This document shows, piece after piece, positions 18,865-28,314 of a stretch of 64,000 bases of DNA (within the stretch, counting starts at the first letter, position 1; every line of letters starts with the position of its first letter). The position numbers were made by a program, and so were the translations under genes. The stretch lies in the NCBI GenBank assembly GCA_052400665.1, contig JBQTGK010000002.1. One strand, given 5' to 3'. The DNA is from JBQTGK01 sp052400665. Lineage in GTDB: Bacteria > Bacteroidota > Bacteroidia > Bacteroidales > Marinifilaceae. The notes under the pieces are model-generated. The model ran no database searches, was not told the origin of the DNA, and saw nothing but the letters and a program-made list of their open reading frames with translations.

Positions 18865-20646
18865 ATGAGACAGTTTCTACTATTTAGTGTTGTTATTCTG
18901 CAAATTTTGGTCGCAAATGTTCTTGTGGTAAAGGCGGGTAATCCTCCTAATGTAATTCTAATCCTTACGGATGATCAGGGAATAGGTGATTTAGCTTGTC
19001 ATGGAAATCCTTGGATAAAAACACCTAATCTTGATGCATTTTACAAAGAAGCGGTGCGCATGACCGATTTTCACGTAAGTCCGTATTGTGCGCCAACCCG
19101 AAGTTCGATTATGACAGGTCAATATCCAATTAATAATGGTGTGTGGGCAACCTATAAAGGACGTGATGCACTTTCTGAAAATACATCAACAATGGCCGAT
19201 ATATTTCAACAAAATGCTTATGCAACAGGTATGTTTGGGAAATGGCATTTGGGTGATAATTACCCTGTTCGTCCTACCGATTGTGGTTTTGATGTAGCGG
19301 TTCAACACAAAGCCGGTGGAGTTGGAGAATTGTCTGATTATTGGGGCAATACTTATTTTAATGATGTGTATTACGTGAATAATGAACCAAAACAATTTGA
19401 AGGTTATTGCACAGATGTTTGGTATAATCAAGCCACAAAGTTTATTGATGAAAATAAAGAAAAACCATTTTTTATATATCTGGCAAGTAATGCTCCACAT
19501 AGTCCTTGGATTGTGGATGAAAAATACTCCGAACCATACAAGCAACTAGAAAAGGATAAAAAAATAGTGAGTGCTAATTTTTATGGGATGATCGCTAACT
19601 TGGATGAGAATATTGGTAAACTGGAGAGATTCCTAAAGAAACGGAATCTTACAGACAATACCATTTTAATATTTATGACTGATAACGGTTCCAGCGGGGG
19701 GATTAGTCGTAATGGTAAAATAGGGTACAATAAAGGTTTTCGAGGAATGAAAGGGGCCAAAACAGAAGGTGGGCATCGGGTACCATTTTTTATTCGCTGG
19801 CCTGATGGTAAAATTGAAGGCGGAAAGGATATCTCTGATTTGACTGCTCATGTTGATTTATTGCCAACATTGGCACATTTGTGTCAACTGAATCTACCTC
19901 AACACATGAATCTTGATGGAGTGGATTTTTCTTCTCTTCTCGTCAATAAGGGGAGCAAGTTAGACGATCGAACTGTTTTTGTTCATAATCGACAGGACTG
20001 GCGACCTCCAATGGATGCAAAGCAAAATTGCGTGATGAGCGACCAGTGGCGATTGGTGAATGGTAGGGAGCTGTATGATATTGAGGAAGATCGGTACCAG
20101 ATAAATAATCTGGCTCAGGAACATCCTGAATTGGTCAAGAACTTGCTGAATGACAATGAGAGATTTGTAAAGTTGGCAAAGACAAGATCAGAATATCAGG
20201 AACTGCCATCTCATGTGATTGGAAATAGTGAACAGAAAGAAATTACGTTAACCATTCAGCATGCTATTGGCGACGATGGAGGAATTTGGAAATGCGAACA
20301 AGTTGCCGAAGGAATGAGAAATACTAATAATACGCATGCCTTAAGAGTGGATTGTGCTGGCACCTACGAAATATCTTGTTGCAGATGGCCAAAAGAATGT
20401 CCCGGTCCTGTTTGGGGAACACCTGATAAAAATCCGAAGAATTTTTTTACCTACAAAACAATAAAGCCTGAAAAGGTTAGAATTAGTATTGCCAATCAGA
20501 TACTTGAAAAAGAAATAAAAGGTGATGAGGAAGCAGTTAGCTTTCAAGTTAATCTTGATAAAGGAAAAACTTTGTTGGTGAATGATTTTATTGAAGGGAA
20601 AGAAAAATATGGGGTGTATTACACTTATATAAAAAAGGTAGATTAA
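18865..20646 (+). CDS. Secreted S1-type sulfatase with C-terminal beta-sandwich
   Basis: A 593-residue formylglycine sulfatase with signal peptide (cleavage near VVKAG). The metal-binding start is NVILILTDDQG. The maturation motif CAPTRSSIMTG puts the formylglycine cysteine at residue 75, and GKWHLG and the DNG metal motif follow. An extra C-terminal domain of about 140 residues (about 455-593), with several Cys, His and Trp, probably forms a beta-sandwich. Such a length fits exo-acting S1 sulfatases of algal-galactan loci. It is 88 bases after the Asp-box gene and 15 bases before GH16, so the three are co-transcribed. The exact sulfated position cannot be told from the sequence. Confidence 0.92.
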   Translation: MRQFLLFSVVILQILVANVLVVKAGNPPNVILILTDDQGIGDLACHGNPWIKTPNLDAFYKEAVRMTDFHVSPYCAPTRSSIMTGQYPINNGVWATYKGRDALSENTSTMADIFQQNAYATGMFGKWHLGDNYPVRPTDCGFDVAVQHKAGGVGELSDYWGNTYFNDVYYVNNEPKQFEGYCTDVWYNQATKFIDENKEKPFFIYLASNAPHSPWIVDEKYSEPYKQLEKDKKIVSANFYGMIANLDENIGKLERFLKKRNLTDNTILIFMTDNGSSGGISRNGKIGYNKGFRGMKGAKTEGGHRVPFFIRWPDGKIEGGKDISDLTAHVDLLPTLAHLCQLNLPQHMNLDGVDFSSLLVNKGSKLDDRTVFVHNRQDWRPPMDAKQNCVMSDQWRLVNGRELYDIEEDRYQINNLAQEHPELVKNLLNDNERFVKLAKTRSEYQELPSHVIGNSEQKEITLTIQHAIGDDGGIWKCEQVAEGMRNTNNTHALRVDCAGTYEISCCRWPKECPGPVWGTPDKNPKNFFTYKTIKPEKVRISIANQILEKEIKGDEEAVSFQVNLDKGKTLLVNDFIEGKEKYGVYYTYIKKVD

Positions 20647-20661
20647 AAGAAAACTTATAAA

Positions 20662-21498
20662 ATGGATAGAATTTATATAAATTTAAAATTATTCTTAACA
20701 ATATTGTTCATTATCAATACACTGTGCGTAATGTCTCAGCCCATGGCACCTAAAGGATACAAATGGGAAGTTGTTAAAGTTTTAAGCGATGAATTTAACG
20801 ACTTTGATGAATTAAAATGGAACTATTCTTTATGGAATTATGATGCTCCAAATATCATGATAAAAAGTCAGGTTTCTGTAAAAAATGGAAAGCTATGCAT
20901 TAAGGCAGAGAATCATAATGATTCTGTAAGGTGGATGAAAACAGGTCGAATTATGTCTAAAGCTCAAATCTCTTATCCAATGTATACCGAATGTCGTATG
21001 AAGGCTGCAGATATTTCTGCATACAATACCTATTGGCTGAATAATGGAAATTCTGAGAATAGAAATGAGATTGATATTTGTGAGAACAATGCCAATCCTA
21101 ACAATCCAAAAACAAAACACGGTATTGCTGATTTTCCATATATTATGCAATCAAATATTCATCATGCGGTAAATGGAAAAAATTTGCGAAGTCCTAGTGC
21201 AGCATCAACAAAATTTCTTTCTGAGAAAAATAAGAATAAAGGAAAGAATTTTCATGAAGCGTATCACACATTCGGACTTTATTGGGAAGATGATCGTAAG
21301 TGTCATTGGTTTTTAGATGGTGAATATGTTGGGTTCTCATCTGCTCAGCGAAAATTTACTCGGGAGCTAAATATTTATTTTGGTTTATGGTCCAACTCCT
21401 GGGATGGTTTTCCAAATAAAAAAGAATTAGATGATAATTCAAAAAATACCATGTATGTAGATTGGATTCATACGTATAAGTTGTGTAGGAAAAAGTAG
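20662..21498 (+). CDS. Secreted GH16-family glycoside hydrolase
   Basis: A 278-residue enzyme with a signal peptide (about 1-28). The GH16 jelly-roll active site is visible as EIDICE, with Glu136 as nucleophile, Asp138 and Glu141 as acid/base. Other GH16 marks are SDEFND near the start and F..YWE...W..DG (HTFGLYWEDDRKCHWFLDG) before the end. Beta-agarases, beta-porphyranases and kappa-carrageenases all belong here. The sulfatase neighbours and the GH117 in locus B favour a galactan-active endo-enzyme over a laminarinase. It ends locus A; a strong terminator follows at 21541-21578. Confidence 0.88.
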   Translation: MDRIYINLKLFLTILFIINTLCVMSQPMAPKGYKWEVVKVLSDEFNDFDELKWNYSLWNYDAPNIMIKSQVSVKNGKLCIKAENHNDSVRWMKTGRIMSKAQISYPMYTECRMKAADISAYNTYWLNNGNSENRNEIDICENNANPNNPKTKHGIADFPYIMQSNIHHAVNGKNLRSPSAASTKFLSEKNKNKGKNFHEAYHTFGLYWEDDRKCHWFLDGEYVGFSSAQRKFTRELNIYFGLWSNSWDGFPNKKELDDNSKNTMYVDWIHTYKLCRKK

Positions 21499-21540
21499 AA
21501 TTATTTTTGAGATCTACTTTAAATGTATAAAATTGATTTT

Positions 21541-21578
21541 AGGGTTGGACTTTAGTGGGTCTAACCCTTTTTTTATTT
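21541..21578 (+). terminator. Rho-independent terminator of locus A
   Basis: A 10-bp stem (21541-21550 with 21559-21568, one G-U pair) is followed by a run of T. It lies 42 bases after the GH16 stop and separates locus A from glpABC. Confidence 0.88.
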
Positions 21579-21716
21579 AGAATAAATATAATCTTCTTCA
21601 AATCAGAATCTATTACGATGCCCGTAAACTCTCTGTTTTACTGGTGTTTTGCCTTGTTTTTATAAGTGTTAATAATCAATGCTTTATAATGCAATATATA
21701 TTTAAATAGTACGTAC

Positions 21717-21747
21717 TTTGCATTACTAGGTAATTTATTTATATTTG
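21717..21747 (+). promoter_or_regulatory. Bacteroidota-type promoter of glpABC
   Basis: TTTG (21717-21720), a 19-base spacer and TATATTTG (21740-21747) match the TTTG/TAnnTTTG consensus of the phylum's housekeeping sigma factor exactly. Transcription would start near 21753, leaving a leader of about 175 bases before the glpA ATG at 21930. The leader contains a perfect palindrome CAAACGTTTG (21804-21813) that could be an operator. Confidence 0.78.
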
Positions 21748-21929
21748 TGGTGTAAAACCCAAGAATAATGTGCAATTGTTAAAATGGTTCATAATAAGTT
21801 GAACAAACGTTTGAAATTTCAGATATATAATAGAGGATATTCTTCGAACGCTTATTGCGGAAATTAAATTATACCAATAGATAATTGTACTTCAGAAATA
21901 AAAAAGATGTCAATAAAATAAAACTCATC

Positions 21930-23555
21930 ATGAACAAGAACAAATCCAAAGAGTACGATGTGATTATCATTGGAGGTGGAGTCACCGGTGCAGGAACAGC
22001 AAGAGATTGTGCGATGAGGGGACTAAGTGTATTGCTTGTTGAACGTCATGATTTTGCCACTGGAGCTACAGGACGAAATCATGGTTTACTGCACAGTGGA
22101 GCAAGATATGCTGTTACTGATCATGAGTCTGCTTCGGAATGTATCAAAGAGAATATGATTTTGCGGAAAATTGCAAGTCATTGTGTGGAAGAAAACGATG
22201 GATTATTTCTTACTCTTCCCGAAGATGATATGTCTTTTCAGTCTCAATTTGTAGATGCTTGTACAAGTGCAGGTATTAATACTGAGATTATCGATCCGGC
22301 TTTAGCTCGTCGTATGGAACCTTCTGCAAACCCAGATTTAAGGGGAGCAGTAAAAGTACCCGACGGATCGGTAGATCCATTTCGACTGACCATGTCGAAT
22401 GCATTAGATGCGAGGATTAATGGAGCAGAAATTTTAACTCAGCATGAGGTTATTGACATTATAAAGGAACAAGATCGAGCAATTGGAGTTGATTTGTTTA
22501 ATCATAAAACAAAAGAAAAAGTTCAGCACTATGCAAAAGTAATTGTAAATGCAGGTGGAATTTGGGGCCATCACATTGCAAATCTTGCGGGGGTTAATAT
22601 TAATATGTTTCCAGCAAAAGGTTCTTTATTGATTTTTGGACACCGTGTTAATAAAATGGTACTTAACAGATGCCGAAAACCAGCTAATGCGGATATTCTT
22701 GTGCCAGGAGATACCATCTGTTTGATTGGTACAACTTCGGAACATATCGATTATGATCAGATAGATAATATGTTCGTATCTAAAGAAGATGTAGATGTAT
22801 TAATTCGTGAGGGAGTGAAGCTTTCCCCATCATTAGCTACAACACGTATTTTAAGAGCTTATGCGGGAGTAAGACCTTTGGTTGCTGCCGACGATGATCC
22901 TAGTGGAAGAAGTATTAGTCGTGGAATTGTTCTTCTTGATCATCAGGAACGTGACGGACTTTCTGGTTTTATTACCATTACAGGAGGAAAGTTAATGACT
23001 TATCGATTAATGGCCGAAGAGGCTACCGATTTGATATGTAAAAAACTTTCTATTGATAAAAAATGTGAAACGGCAGATAAACCATTGCCAGGATCCGAAA
23101 AAAGTGATCTTTCAATGGAAAATGCCTCGAAAAATATCTATTCAGGATCTAGTATAGCACAAAAATCGGCGAAAGACCGACATGGTTCTCTTGCACATAA
23201 AGTTTCTAACGGAGGAGAAAATGATGACTCATTGGTTTGTGAGTGTGAGGGGGTATCAATTGGAGAAGTAAAATATGCCATTAACGAATTGCATGTAAAT
23301 AACCTTATTGATTTGCGTCGGCGTACTCGTGTGGGAATGGGAACTTGTCAGGGAGAATTATGTGCTTGTCGTGCAGCTGGATTGTTGTGCGAATCGATGG
23401 AAGAAGTAGGTAAAGCAAAAGACGATTTGGCTAATTTTCTGCAGGAACGCTGGAAAGGAATGTCCCCAATTGCCTGGGGAGATACAATTAACGAAATACA
23501 ATTTACTTCATGGATTTATGATGGAATTTATGGATTGAAACCAGATAATAATTAA
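21930..23555 (+). CDS. glpA: Anaerobic glycerol-3-phosphate dehydrogenase subunit A
   Basis: A 541-residue FAD enzyme that oxidises sn-glycerol-3-phosphate to dihydroxyacetone phosphate and passes electrons through GlpC to menaquinone. The dinucleotide motif is IIGGGVTGAGTARDCAMRG, followed by HGLLHSGARYA, typical of GlpA/GlpD. The C-terminal BFD-like domain (about 440-500) carries CECEG and GTCQGELCACR for a [2Fe-2S] cluster. I start at the ATG 21930, because a TTG at 21885 only adds 15 residues unlike the family. glpB follows after 12 bases. No glycerol kinase or facilitator is in the window, so the operon probably serves phospholipid-derived or internally made glycerol-3-phosphate, or its partners lie elsewhere. 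Confidence 0.94.
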   Translation: MNKNKSKEYDVIIIGGGVTGAGTARDCAMRGLSVLLVERHDFATGATGRNHGLLHSGARYAVTDHESASECIKENMILRKIASHCVEENDGLFLTLPEDDMSFQSQFVDACTSAGINTEIIDPALARRMEPSANPDLRGAVKVPDGSVDPFRLTMSNALDARINGAEILTQHEVIDIIKEQDRAIGVDLFNHKTKEKVQHYAKVIVNAGGIWGHHIANLAGVNINMFPAKGSLLIFGHRVNKMVLNRCRKPANADILVPGDTICLIGTTSEHIDYDQIDNMFVSKEDVDVLIREGVKLSPSLATTRILRAYAGVRPLVAADDDPSGRSISRGIVLLDHQERDGLSGFITITGGKLMTYRLMAEEATDLICKKLSIDKKCETADKPLPGSEKSDLSMENASKNIYSGSSIAQKSAKDRHGSLAHKVSNGGENDDSLVCECEGVSIGEVKYAINELHVNNLIDLRRRTRVGMGTCQGELCACRAAGLLCESMEEVGKAKDDLANFLQERWKGMSPIAWGDTINEIQFTSWIYDGIYGLKPDNN

Positions 23556-23567
23556 GAAAGCATTAAC

Positions 23568-24809
23568 ATGAAATTTGATAACATTATAATAGGTGGAGGT
23601 TTAAGTGGACTTACATCTGGAATCAAACTGGCAGAGCAGGGTCGAAAATGTGCAATTGTTTCATCGGGTCAGAGTGCAATCCATTTTTTTTCTGGTTCTT
23701 TCGATTTGTTGGGAAAAATTAATGGGCAGGAAGTGGTAAATCCGCTTGAGGAAATGAAAAAATTGAGCCTTAAACATCCATATCAGCGCATTGGTATGGA
23801 AAATATTGCTCCTTTAGTAAATGAGGTTCCTCAATTCTTAAAACGTGCAGGTCTTTCTTTTTCAGGACAAGCCAGTAAAAATCATTTTGTTCTTACTCCA
23901 ATGGGCGTAATGAAACCAACATGGCTAACTATCCAGGATTTTACCTGTTTCGATACTAAAGATGAATTTCCATGGAAGAAAGCTGTGATTCTAAACTTTA
24001 GCGGATTTTTAGATTTCCATACTCTATTTATAAAAGATGGATTAAAAAAGTTTGAGGTAAATGCTCAAATTAAAAATATAGCCATGAAGGAGTTTGAAGC
24101 AATTCGTCGTAATCCAAGCGAAATGCGTTCTTCGAATATTGCGAAGGTATTCGATCAGGGAGAAGCTATTAATGAATTTGCAAATAAAGTAAATGAACTT
24201 AGCGAAGGTTTTGAGGTAGTTATTTTACCAGCAGTATTTGGTTTAATGAATAATAAAGTAGCGGCAGATCTTAAAGAAAAAATCAATAAACCTTTGGTAT
24301 TGCTTCCAGCTTTACCTCCTTCCGTTCCGGGTATTCGTAGTCAGATAATGCTTCGCCAGCGCTTTCAGGAATTGGGAGGAACATATTTTTTAGGTGATAA
24401 TGTGGAAGAAGGCGTATTTGAGAATAATCGTTTAATCGAGATAAAAACCAATAATCATGGTGATATAAAACTTGAAGCAGACGAGTTTATTCTGGCGAGT
24501 GGAAGCTTTTACAGTAAAGGTATTGTGGCCATTCACGATAAATTATACGAGCCAATTTTCGGTTTAGATATTGATGGAGATAATGATCGTGCCCAATGGC
24601 TAGATGAAAAATTTTTTAACGATCAGCCATATATGCACTATGGTGTTAAAACCGATGAGCATTTTCGTGCAATGATGAACGGTAAACCAATAGAAAATTT
24701 ATATGTGTCAGGCTCTGTGCTTGGAGGAGCAAATCCTCTTAAAGAAGGTAGTGGTGCTGGTATTAGTTTATTGACATCCCTTCACGTAGCTGAGCAAATT
24801 TTAAAATAA
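23568..24809 (+). CDS. glpB: Anaerobic glycerol-3-phosphate dehydrogenase subunit B
   Basis: A 413-residue flavoprotein subunit with an N-terminal nucleotide-binding motif IIIGGGLSGLTSGIKLAEQG. Downstream are the GlpB signatures SAIHFFSGSFDLLG and a C-terminal GSVLGGANPLKEGSGAGIS loop that contacts flavin. It is 12 bases after glpA and 7 bases before glpC, forming the complete GlpABC complex. The length agrees with known GlpB proteins. No unusual features. Confidence 0.93.
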   Translation: MKFDNIIIGGGLSGLTSGIKLAEQGRKCAIVSSGQSAIHFFSGSFDLLGKINGQEVVNPLEEMKKLSLKHPYQRIGMENIAPLVNEVPQFLKRAGLSFSGQASKNHFVLTPMGVMKPTWLTIQDFTCFDTKDEFPWKKAVILNFSGFLDFHTLFIKDGLKKFEVNAQIKNIAMKEFEAIRRNPSEMRSSNIAKVFDQGEAINEFANKVNELSEGFEVVILPAVFGLMNNKVAADLKEKINKPLVLLPALPPSVPGIRSQIMLRQRFQELGGTYFLGDNVEEGVFENNRLIEIKTNNHGDIKLEADEFILASGSFYSKGIVAIHDKLYEPIFGLDIDGDNDRAQWLDEKFFNDQPYMHYGVKTDEHFRAMMNGKPIENLYVSGSVLGGANPLKEGSGAGISLLTSLHVAEQILK

Positions 24810-24816
24810 CAGGACG

Positions 24817-26076
24817 ATGAAAAAGGAAATATTCGAGCCGTTTAATATAAGCGACAATAATTTTGAACAGTGTGTTAAATGTACAGTTTGTACAGTATAT
24901 TGTCCTGTACTAGAGGTTAATCCAGATTATCCAGGTCCTAAACAATCGGGACCCGATGGAGAACGATTGCGTTTAAAAGATCCAGGTTTTTTTGATGAGG
25001 CATTAAAATTATGCATGAATTGTAAGCGTTGCGAAGTTGCTTGTCCACATGGTGTAAAAATTGGTGATATAATTCAACTGGCACGTATTAAGTACAGCAA
25101 GCAAAAGCCAAAATTAAGAGATATGATTTTGGCTAATACCGATATTGTTGGAACAATGGCAAGTACTTTTGCCCCTATTGTTAATCCTATGGTGGCTTTA
25201 AAACCAGTCCGAAAAGTAATGGATAGTGTACTTAAAATCGATCATCATCGAATATTTCCTAAATATTCGGGTATGAGATTCGAAACCTGGTACAAAAGGT
25301 ATGCAGCTAAAAAACAAAAGGATTTTAAAAATCATGTTAGCTATTTTCATGGTTGTTATGTGAACTATAATTTTCCGCAACAAGGAAAAGATTTAATAAA
25401 AGTTATGAATGCTGCAGGTTATGGCGTTCATTTACTCGAGAAAGAGAAATGTTGTGGTGTAGCTTTGATATCAAACGGTTTAATTAAGCAAGCTACCAAG
25501 CAGGCGAAACAGAATGTGGAAGCGTTTAAAAAGTCTATTGTTGGAAGAAGTATGCCTGTAATCTCAACATCTTCAACATGTATATTCACAATTCGTGATG
25601 AGTATCCTCATTTGCTTGGAGTTAAGAATGATGAGATTCGCGATCAAAGTGAGTTGGCAACGCGTTTTCTATTTCGTTTAATTGATTCTGGAAAGCTTAA
25701 GCTGGTATTTAAAAAGAACTACAAAAAGCGAATTGCTTATCACACTCCATGTCACATGGAGAAATTGGGATGGTCGATTTATTCAACATCCTTATTAAAA
25801 ATGATACCTGGAGTAGATTTTGTTCAGCTTGAATCGCGTTGTTGTGGTATTGCAGGTACCTACGGATTTAAGAAAGAAAATTATGAAACTTCTCAGGGAG
25901 TGGGTAAACCTTTGTTCGATCAGATTGAGAGTTCGAATGTAGATTTTGTAGCGACCGATTGTGAAACTTGTAAGTGGCAAATAGAAATGTCTACCAGCAG
26001 AAAAGTAGAGCATCCTATTTCTATTCTTGCCGAAGCATTAGATGTGGAGGCTACTATGAAATTATGGCAAAAATAA
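24817..26076 (+). CDS. glpC: Anaerobic glycerol-3-phosphate dehydrogenase subunit C, iron-sulfur
   Basis: A 419-residue membrane-associated iron-sulfur subunit that links GlpAB to the quinone pool. Two ferredoxin-type motifs lie at the N-terminus (CVKCTVCTVYCP near residue 21 and CMNCKRCEVACPHG near residue 67). Two CCG domains follow in the C-terminal two thirds (CCGVAL near 211 and CCGIAGTYG near 344, each with a preceding conserved CH or GCY). It is the last gene of the glp operon, and a strong terminator follows at 26143-26194. Confidence 0.94.
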   Translation: MKKEIFEPFNISDNNFEQCVKCTVCTVYCPVLEVNPDYPGPKQSGPDGERLRLKDPGFFDEALKLCMNCKRCEVACPHGVKIGDIIQLARIKYSKQKPKLRDMILANTDIVGTMASTFAPIVNPMVALKPVRKVMDSVLKIDHHRIFPKYSGMRFETWYKRYAAKKQKDFKNHVSYFHGCYVNYNFPQQGKDLIKVMNAAGYGVHLLEKEKCCGVALISNGLIKQATKQAKQNVEAFKKSIVGRSMPVISTSSTCIFTIRDEYPHLLGVKNDEIRDQSELATRFLFRLIDSGKLKLVFKKNYKKRIAYHTPCHMEKLGWSIYSTSLLKMIPGVDFVQLESRCCGIAGTYGFKKENYETSQGVGKPLFDQIESSNVDFVATDCETCKWQIEMSTSRKVEHPISILAEALDVEATMKLWQK

Positions 26077-26142
26077 ATAGCCATAGTAAAAGTAGATATG
26101 GAAGTTAAAGTTTAGGTTAAGCATAGTTATATTTTAGGTTAG

Positions 26143-26194
26143 TGCCGTAATTATTGGATTTATTTAATCCAATGATTACGGCATTTTGCTTTTT
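26143..26194 (+). terminator. Strong Rho-independent terminator after glpABC
   Basis: An 18-bp stem with one G-U pair (26143-26160 with 26166-26183) and a 5-base loop is followed by TTTTGCTTTTT. It isolates glpABC from locus B. A -7-like TAAATTTG at 26407-26414 may belong to the locus B promoter. Confidence 0.93.
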
Positions 26195-26447
26195 AATAAT
26201 TCATGTTAGTGCTTTATATTAGATCAATTTGGTTTACAAATTTTAAATTTCATCCTTTTAATTTATGAATAAAATCAGTAAAGTTTCATATACAAAAACT
26301 ATACTGTTTTATTGTAGATTACTGATTGATAGAGGTATAGCTATGTTGTGTAATATACACCCTTTTATAGTAGTATTTTTACTCGTATTATAACTTGTGT
26401 AATAAATAAATTTGCTTAAAAGATTTTAGAATTAATATTATACTCCG

Positions 26448-28274
26448 ATGAATGCAAATAAACTATTTATTCTTACATTTTTAAGTTTGTTAATTGCAAG
26501 CAAAATTGTAATAGCTCAAGAACAACCCAACGTACTTTGGATACTAACAGATGATCATCGTTACGATGCAATTCGTTCTTTTAATAAGATGCTTACGGGG
26601 AATGAAATGAGTGAATTAGGTTATGTTGAATCTCCTAATGTAGATCGATTAACAGAGATGGGAACAACTTATATAAATACCTATTGTCAGGCGCAGGGAT
26701 GTGCTCCTTCGCGTGCTTCCATGCACTATGGTCGTTATCCATTTCGTTCTGGAGTTTATGAGTTTGAATATCACAACAACAATGCAGAACATTGCCGACC
26801 AACTTTGCCCGAGCAAATGGCTGATTTAGGCTATCAAACCCTACGAATTGGAAAATTGGGCGTGCGGATAAAAACGATTAAGAATGGTAAAGTGAAACCG
26901 GCTATTATCTATCAAAATAATATAGATTTTAAAAAATTACGAAGAGAAGGTTTAACGGGATGGGGTAAAGATTGGTTTTATGAATTGGATGGAAAGAAGT
27001 TTGAAAAACCAATTAAAAATTTAGAATTTTTTGTGACTCCTGAAGGAGAGTTTAAGTACACTTCTTTAGAATTAGAAAGACAAAGACCAGAATATGCAGG
27101 TATGGCAGAAAAGACTGTGAAAGAATATGATATGCTTCGTCATTACACAGAAAAGAAAGGAAAACATTTAGATAGCGGAATGATTCTTTCAGGTGTTAGT
27201 TCACAGCCAGCAGGAAAAACAAGAGATGGATACTATTCTTCTATTTTTATTGATTACTTAAAGAACAAAGACAGTAAATTTACAATTGGTTCACAAACCA
27301 TTGATGGGATTGATGCTGAGAAACCACAATTCTTTTACATTGGATTTGACTTTCCACATACACCTGTATTGCCACCAGCAAGTTATAGAAAACGTTTTGC
27401 AAAGCATACTTATAAAGTTCCGGAATTTGATGAAAAGGAATTAAAGACAATGGCAAAGCAAATGAAAAAACAAGTGTCGAATGGCTATTCAGATCATTTT
27501 ACTGATGAAGATAAGCAAAAAATGATTCAGGATTATTATGCATTTTGTGCTTATGGCGATAACTTAATTGGTCAATCGGTAGATGCATTTATAGAGTACA
27601 ATGAGAAGAATAATAAAGAATGGATGATTGTATACGTAAATGGAGATCACGGCTGGAAATTAAACGATCACGGTTCAGTTTCTAAATTTACTCCTTGGGA
27701 TATTGACTCGCACAATCCAATTGTTGTGGTTTCATCAGATAAAAAGAAATTTCCTGCAAGTAAAGTGGTCAGAGATTATACTGAATTTGTTGATGTTGCT
27801 CCAACAATTCTTGTTGCAGCGGGAGCTAAATTACAAGATCCTAAGTTTAACTATTTGGATGGATTCGATATGGCAAAAGTTGCTTCCAAAGAAGTTCCTG
27901 CTAGAGATTATGTAGTTGGAGAAAGTCATGCTGTAACCGGACCTCGTGCATTTATTCGTACAAAAGAATATGTATTCTCGATGCAAACTCGTCCCAATAA
28001 GAAACGTGGTGAGAATATGGATTGGGCTCGAAATGCAACTTACGAAGAATTAGATCCAGCATTGTATTGCACAACGAAAGATCCTCACGAAATCAACAAT
28101 TTAGCTTTCAATAAAAAATACAAGAAAGTTGCTAAAGAGATGAAAGAAAAATTAATGAATATTGTTCTTGGTGATGGTCGTGTTGAGGTGCAATGGGGTA
28201 AAAAAGCGGATGGAACAAAAGTATTTCACGGTGATTTTGCACCAGGTTCTCATGATTATAAATTGAAATTGTAA
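26448..28274 (+). CDS. Secreted S1-type sulfatase (CAPSR)
   Basis: A 608-residue sulfatase with signal peptide (cleavage near VIAQ). The metal-binding start is VLWILTDDHRYDA and the maturation motif GCAPSRASMHYG puts the formylglycine cysteine at residue 85. DFPHTPVLPP and NGDHGWKLNDHG are further active-site strands. The motif after CxPSR (ASMHYG in place of the common xSLLTG) and a long insertion of about 150 residues make it clearly different from the other four sulfatases here. It is the first gene of locus B, 40 bases before the second Asp-box protein. Its regiospecificity is unknown; the substrate is probably a galactan oligosaccharide. Confidence 0.9.
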   Translation: MNANKLFILTFLSLLIASKIVIAQEQPNVLWILTDDHRYDAIRSFNKMLTGNEMSELGYVESPNVDRLTEMGTTYINTYCQAQGCAPSRASMHYGRYPFRSGVYEFEYHNNNAEHCRPTLPEQMADLGYQTLRIGKLGVRIKTIKNGKVKPAIIYQNNIDFKKLRREGLTGWGKDWFYELDGKKFEKPIKNLEFFVTPEGEFKYTSLELERQRPEYAGMAEKTVKEYDMLRHYTEKKGKHLDSGMILSGVSSQPAGKTRDGYYSSIFIDYLKNKDSKFTIGSQTIDGIDAEKPQFFYIGFDFPHTPVLPPASYRKRFAKHTYKVPEFDEKELKTMAKQMKKQVSNGYSDHFTDEDKQKMIQDYYAFCAYGDNLIGQSVDAFIEYNEKNNKEWMIVYVNGDHGWKLNDHGSVSKFTPWDIDSHNPIVVVSSDKKKFPASKVVRDYTEFVDVAPTILVAAGAKLQDPKFNYLDGFDMAKVASKEVPARDYVVGESHAVTGPRAFIRTKEYVFSMQTRPNKKRGENMDWARNATYEELDPALYCTTKDPHEINNLAFNKKYKKVAKEMKEKLMNIVLGDGRVEVQWGKKADGTKVFHGDFAPGSHDYKLKL

Positions 28275-28314
28275 CGCGTGTTTTTGTGGATATAAAATCA
28301 TTAATCAGTACAAT

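Noticed and set aside
20662..21498. GH16 as a laminarinase (beta-1,3-glucanase)
   Set aside because: Not excluded by motif alone, but the sulfatases and GH117 in the neighbourhood make a galactan more likely, so laminarinase was not used as the call.
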